Of a DNA stretch of 7,624 nt, positions 5,522-7,624 are shown in pieces. The stretch lies in contig CAXBQO010000051.1 in the NCBI GenBank assembly GCA_963977945.1, positions 1-7,624 of the forward strand. Direction: 5' to 3'. A program made the translations under genes and the position numbers. The stretch's first letter is position 1. Every line of letters begins with the position of its first letter. The notes under the pieces are model-generated. The model had not been told where the DNA came from. It saw only the letters and a program-made list of their open reading frames with translations, and did not search any database. The DNA comes from CALMJB01 sp963977945 (GTDB lineage Bacteria > Actinomycetota > Actinomycetes > Nanopelagicales > Nanopelagicaceae).

Positions 5522-6770
5522 TCGATCCCCATTTGATGCAAACAAACTAAAGAGTGATTTTCCGATCTTTGATAGAAAAGTTCGCGGAAATAATCGATTA
5601 ATTTATTTAGATTCTGCCGCGACGAGTCAAAAACCTAAATCCGTAATTGCAGCTGAATCTAAGTTTTACGAATTAATTAATGGCGCAGCAAACCGGGGCG
5701 CTCACTTATTAGCAGAAGAGGCGAGTTTGGCCTACGAAGAGGCAAGAAAACGTGTTGCCAAATTTATTAATGCCCAGAGTGAAGAGGTAATTTTTACTAA
5801 AAGTGCAACCGAAAGTCTTAACGGTTTGGCATATTCACTTGGTAATCCTGATTCCAAAATTAATGTAAAGAATGGCGATGAGATTTTGGTTTCCGAACTA
5901 GAGCATCATGCAAATTTAATTCCGTGGCAACAACTTGCTAAACGAACCGGCGCTAAATTGCGCTGGATAGAGGTGGATGAAAAAGGGAATTTACAACTAG
6001 AAAACATTGAACAGTTAATAAATTCAAAAACCAAAGTAGTGGCATTAACTCATCAATCCAATGTTTTAGGCACGATTCCGCCGATTTCGAAAATTAATCA
6101 ACTCGCAAAAAGCAATGGCGCACTTTTCATACTTGATGCCTGCCAATCAGCACCTCATTTTTCAATAGATGTTCAGGAGTTAGATGTAGATGCAATAGCT
6201 TTTTCTGGACACAAAATGTTTGGACCAACCGGCATTGGTGTCCTTTGGGCAAAACGAGAGTTACTAGAAAAAATTGAGCCATTTATTTTTGGTGGATCAA
6301 TGATTGATGATGTCTCAATGTCGAACGCGACGTGGGCAGAACTTCCGCGAAAATTTGAAGCCGGAGTTCCCAATATGGCACAAGCAGTGGGATTAGCGGC
6401 AGCGATTGATTACATCGATGCAATTGGCTTAAACAACATTGAAGCTCATGAATTGGCGCTAACTGAAAGATTTTTAGCTGAGGTTTCCCACTTAAATGCA
6501 GTAGATGTAGTTGGTCCAACAAATATGGATTCACGTGGAAGTGTCGTCTCTTTCACCATCGCCGGTATTCATCCGCATGATGCTGGTCAAGTTTTAGATC
6601 AACACGGAATCGCTGTTAGAACTGGCCATCATTGTGCTTGGCCGCTGATGCGCAAAATGAATTTAGTCGGCACGATTCGCGCATCTTTTGCGGCTTATAA
6701 CACCAACGAAGATGTAGATGATTTGATTAAGGCAATCTCGGCAACCCAAGATTATTTTCGAGCGAATTAA
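5514..6770 (+). CDS. sufS: SufS, group II cysteine desulfurase
   Basis: This 418-residue PLP enzyme removes sulfur from L-cysteine, leaving alanine and an enzyme persulfide. The N-terminus has YLDSAATSQKP (31-41), the usual SufS start of the fold. SELEHHANLIPW (127-138) supplies the histidine that stacks on PLP. LDACQSAPH (207-215) carries the cofactor-binding aspartate, and SGHKMFGPTG (231-240) holds the PLP lysine K234. The sulfur-accepting cysteine is C374 in RTGHHCAWPLM, the short loop of group II enzymes, which need a partner such as SufE or SufU; sufU follows directly. The ATG at 5514 lies inside sufC and the overlap is 8 bases. The nearest purine-rich site, GAAGGG (5491-5496), is 17 bases upstream, too far for strong independent initiation, so re-initiation after sufC is likely. 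The length is typical and no key residue is missing. It could be confused only with CsdA, but the operon settles it as SufS. Confidence 0.96.
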   Translation: MLNRSPFDANKLKSDFPIFDRKVRGNNRLIYLDSAATSQKPKSVIAAESKFYELINGAANRGAHLLAEEASLAYEEARKRVAKFINAQSEEVIFTKSATESLNGLAYSLGNPDSKINVKNGDEILVSELEHHANLIPWQQLAKRTGAKLRWIEVDEKGNLQLENIEQLINSKTKVVALTHQSNVLGTIPPISKINQLAKSNGALFILDACQSAPHFSIDVQELDVDAIAFSGHKMFGPTGIGVLWAKRELLEKIEPFIFGGSMIDDVSMSNATWAELPRKFEAGVPNMAQAVGLAAAIDYIDAIGLNNIEAHELALTERFLAEVSHLNAVDVVGPTNMDSRGSVVSFTIAGIHPHDAGQVLDQHGIAVRTGHHCAWPLMRKMNLVGTIRASFAAYNTNEDVDDLIKAISATQDYFRAN

Positions 6771-6783
6771 GTAGAAGTAAAAA

Positions 6784-7296
6784 ATGGAACTAGATTCACT
6801 TTATCAAGAGGTTATTCTCGATGCTTATCGCAATCCAAAAAATCGTGGCCGAATATCAAATGCACAGATGCAAGTGCATCACAACAACCCAAGTTGCGGC
6901 GATGAGGTAACACTGACACTTAATCTTTCAGATGACAAAGTTTCCGACATCAAATGGGATGGAGTCGGATGTTCTATTTCGATGGCCAGCGCATCCATGA
7001 TGAGTGAGTTAGTTATGGGAAAAACAAGTGCGCAAGCTCTACAGTTGTTAGATAAATTCTCCGATTTAATGCAGAGCAAAGGCAAAGGGACTGCATCCAG
7101 CACAAATTCATCACAATCCATTAATTCAGGCAATACAAATAATTCGATTGATACAAACGCTAGTAATGATGATTTGTTACAGGATGCTGCTGCATTTGTA
7201 GGTGTATCAAAATTTCCAGCTCGAATTAAGTGTGCTTTATTGGGTTGGATGGCTTTCAAAGATGCACTGCTTCGAATCAAAGCTGCTAAGGACTAG
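6784..7296 (+). CDS. sufU: SufU, zinc-dependent sulfur acceptor for SufS, with a Ser/Asn/Thr-rich insertion
   Basis: SufU is the IscU-like partner that takes the persulfide sulfur from SufS in Gram-positive bacteria. The 170-residue protein begins LYQEVILDAYRNPKNRG, the normal SufU N-terminus. The zinc site is complete: C38 and D40 in NPSCGDEV, C63 in GVGCSIS and C150 in ARIKCALLGW, matching Bacillus subtilis C41, D43, C66 and C128. The distance from the second to the third cysteine is 87 residues, against 62 in B. subtilis, because a low-complexity stretch of mostly Ser, Asn and Thr fills about residues 103-128, before DDLLQDAAAFVGVSKFPAR. Actinobacterial SufU often has a longer loop here, but its composition is unusual in this copy. 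The frame is intact on both sides, so it is not a frameshift. The gene starts 13 bases after sufS with an AGAAG site 6 bases before the ATG. It is a SufU rather than IscU because it adjoins sufS and has the actinobacterial VSKFPARIKCALLGW tail. Confidence 0.95.
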   Translation: MELDSLYQEVILDAYRNPKNRGRISNAQMQVHHNNPSCGDEVTLTLNLSDDKVSDIKWDGVGCSISMASASMMSELVMGKTSAQALQLLDKFSDLMQSKGKGTASSTNSSQSINSGNTNNSIDTNASNDDLLQDAAAFVGVSKFPARIKCALLGWMAFKDALLRIKAAKD

Positions 7297-7302
7297 GTAA
7301 AG

Positions 7303-7308
7303 TAAACT
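7303..7308 (+). promoter_or_regulatory. Possible -10 box for a leaderless internal sufT transcript
   Basis: TAAACT fits the actinobacterial TAnnnT -10 pattern and lies seven bases before the A of the sufT ATG, the spacing expected for a message starting on its own start codon. The bases in between (CTCACTT) are pyrimidine-rich and contain no Shine-Dalgarno, unlike the sites before sufD and sufC. I see no -35 box at the right distance. An overlapping TAAAGT at 7298-7303 is a second, less well placed match. AT-rich spacers give such matches by chance fairly often. Confidence 0.3.
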
Positions 7309-7315
7309 CTCACTT

Positions 7316-7624
7316 ATGAGTACCAAATTAGATGACGTCACCGAGGCGATGAAAGATGTTATTGATCCTGAACTTGGAATCAATGTAGTTGATTTAGGTT
7401 TAATTTATGACATGCGTGTTGATGATAATGAAATAGCAACTTTAGATATGACACTTACCTCTGCAGCTTGTCCACTGCAGGATGTAATCGAAGATCAAAC
7501 TCGCTCAGTGTTAAAAGATTTGGTGAAAGAGGTAAAAATTAATTGGGTTTGGCTGCCACCATGGGGTCCAAATCGCATTTCTGACGATGGTCGCGAACAA
7601 TTGCGTGCTATCGGTTTCACTGTT
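7316..7624 (+). CDS. sufT: SufT-like MIP18/DUF59 family protein (stop codon outside the window)
   Basis: The frame from the ATG at 7316 runs open for 103 codons to the last base of the window. It is a single MIP18/DUF59 domain: DPELGINVVDLGLIY (17-31), MTLTSAACPLQDVIEDQ (45-61) with the conserved cysteine C52, and INWVWLPPWGPNRISDDGR (75-93). The last residues, LRAIGFTV, match the usual C-terminal end of mycobacterial homologues as I remember them, so only the stop codon is probably missing. Proteins of this family help Fe-S cluster maturation or delivery to target enzymes; in actinobacteria the gene is commonly the last of the suf operon. It lies 19 bases after sufU, the spacer has no ribosome site, and a separate leaderless start is possible. 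The name SufT is used here for the short actinobacterial form, not the longer SufT of other bacteria that carries an N-terminal extension. Confidence 0.9.
   Translation, partial: MSTKLDDVTEAMKDVIDPELGINVVDLGLIYDMRVDDNEIATLDMTLTSAACPLQDVIEDQTRSVLKDLVKEVKINWVWLPPWGPNRISDDGREQLRAIGFTV

Noticed and set aside
7090..7167. Frameshift or assembly error as the cause of the odd SufU stretch
   Set aside because: The normal SufU frame resumes without a shift, and the codons for Ser, Asn and Thr resemble the neighbouring usage. An in-frame insertion explains it better, although read-level checking is still useful.
6879..7280. Open frame of 133 codons on the minus strand across sufU
   Set aside because: It is antisense to a complete SufU with all zinc ligands. 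Its length is explained by the low stop density opposite the gene.

Overview
The window is a compact, AT-rich piece of an actinobacterial chromosome (GC about 40% by eye, not counted). The lineage call rests on gene content and order: an actinobacterial SUF iron-sulfur cluster operon with SufR first, SufU instead of SufE, a Rieske-type ferredoxin inside and a SufT-like protein last, next to divergent ctaA and tkt. Low GC, gene overlaps and very short spacers fit a streamlined planktonic actinobacterium such as the freshwater acI group (Nanopelagicales). That assignment is inference; the window has no rRNA or other marker to prove it.

Layout. Positions 1-1015 are on the minus strand: heme A synthase (ctaA), followed after 4 nt by the first 22 codons of transketolase (tkt), which runs out of the left edge. 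A divergent control region follows. From about 1163 to the right edge everything is on the plus strand: sufR, sufB, sufD, a Rieske-type ferredoxin, sufC, sufS, sufU and sufT. The last gene appears to stop just at the window edge.

How the genes work together. SufS takes sulfur from cysteine as a persulfide and SufU accepts it. The SufB-SufC-SufD scaffold assembles the cluster using SufC ATPase activity, and SufT (MIP18/DUF59 family) probably helps maturation or delivery. SufR is an iron-sulfur-sensing winged-helix repressor that probably senses cluster supply and controls the whole operon. The Rieske ferredoxin is a candidate electron carrier for the machinery; its job is not established. CtaA makes heme A for the terminal oxidase and tkt belongs to the pentose phosphate pathway.

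The most useful non-coding observation is a CAAC-N6-GTTG palindrome at 1150-1163. It matches the SufR operator I remember for Streptomyces. It lies inside the longest possible sufR reading frame, which suggests that the GTG at 1163, not the GTG at 1091, is the real sufR start. Other points are a Ser/Asn/Thr-rich insertion in SufU just before its last zinc cysteine, a 13-bp tandem repeat between sufR and sufB, and a possible leaderless internal promoter before sufT. I see no mobile element, CRISPR array, RNA gene or wholly new system; this is a known operon with several local oddities.
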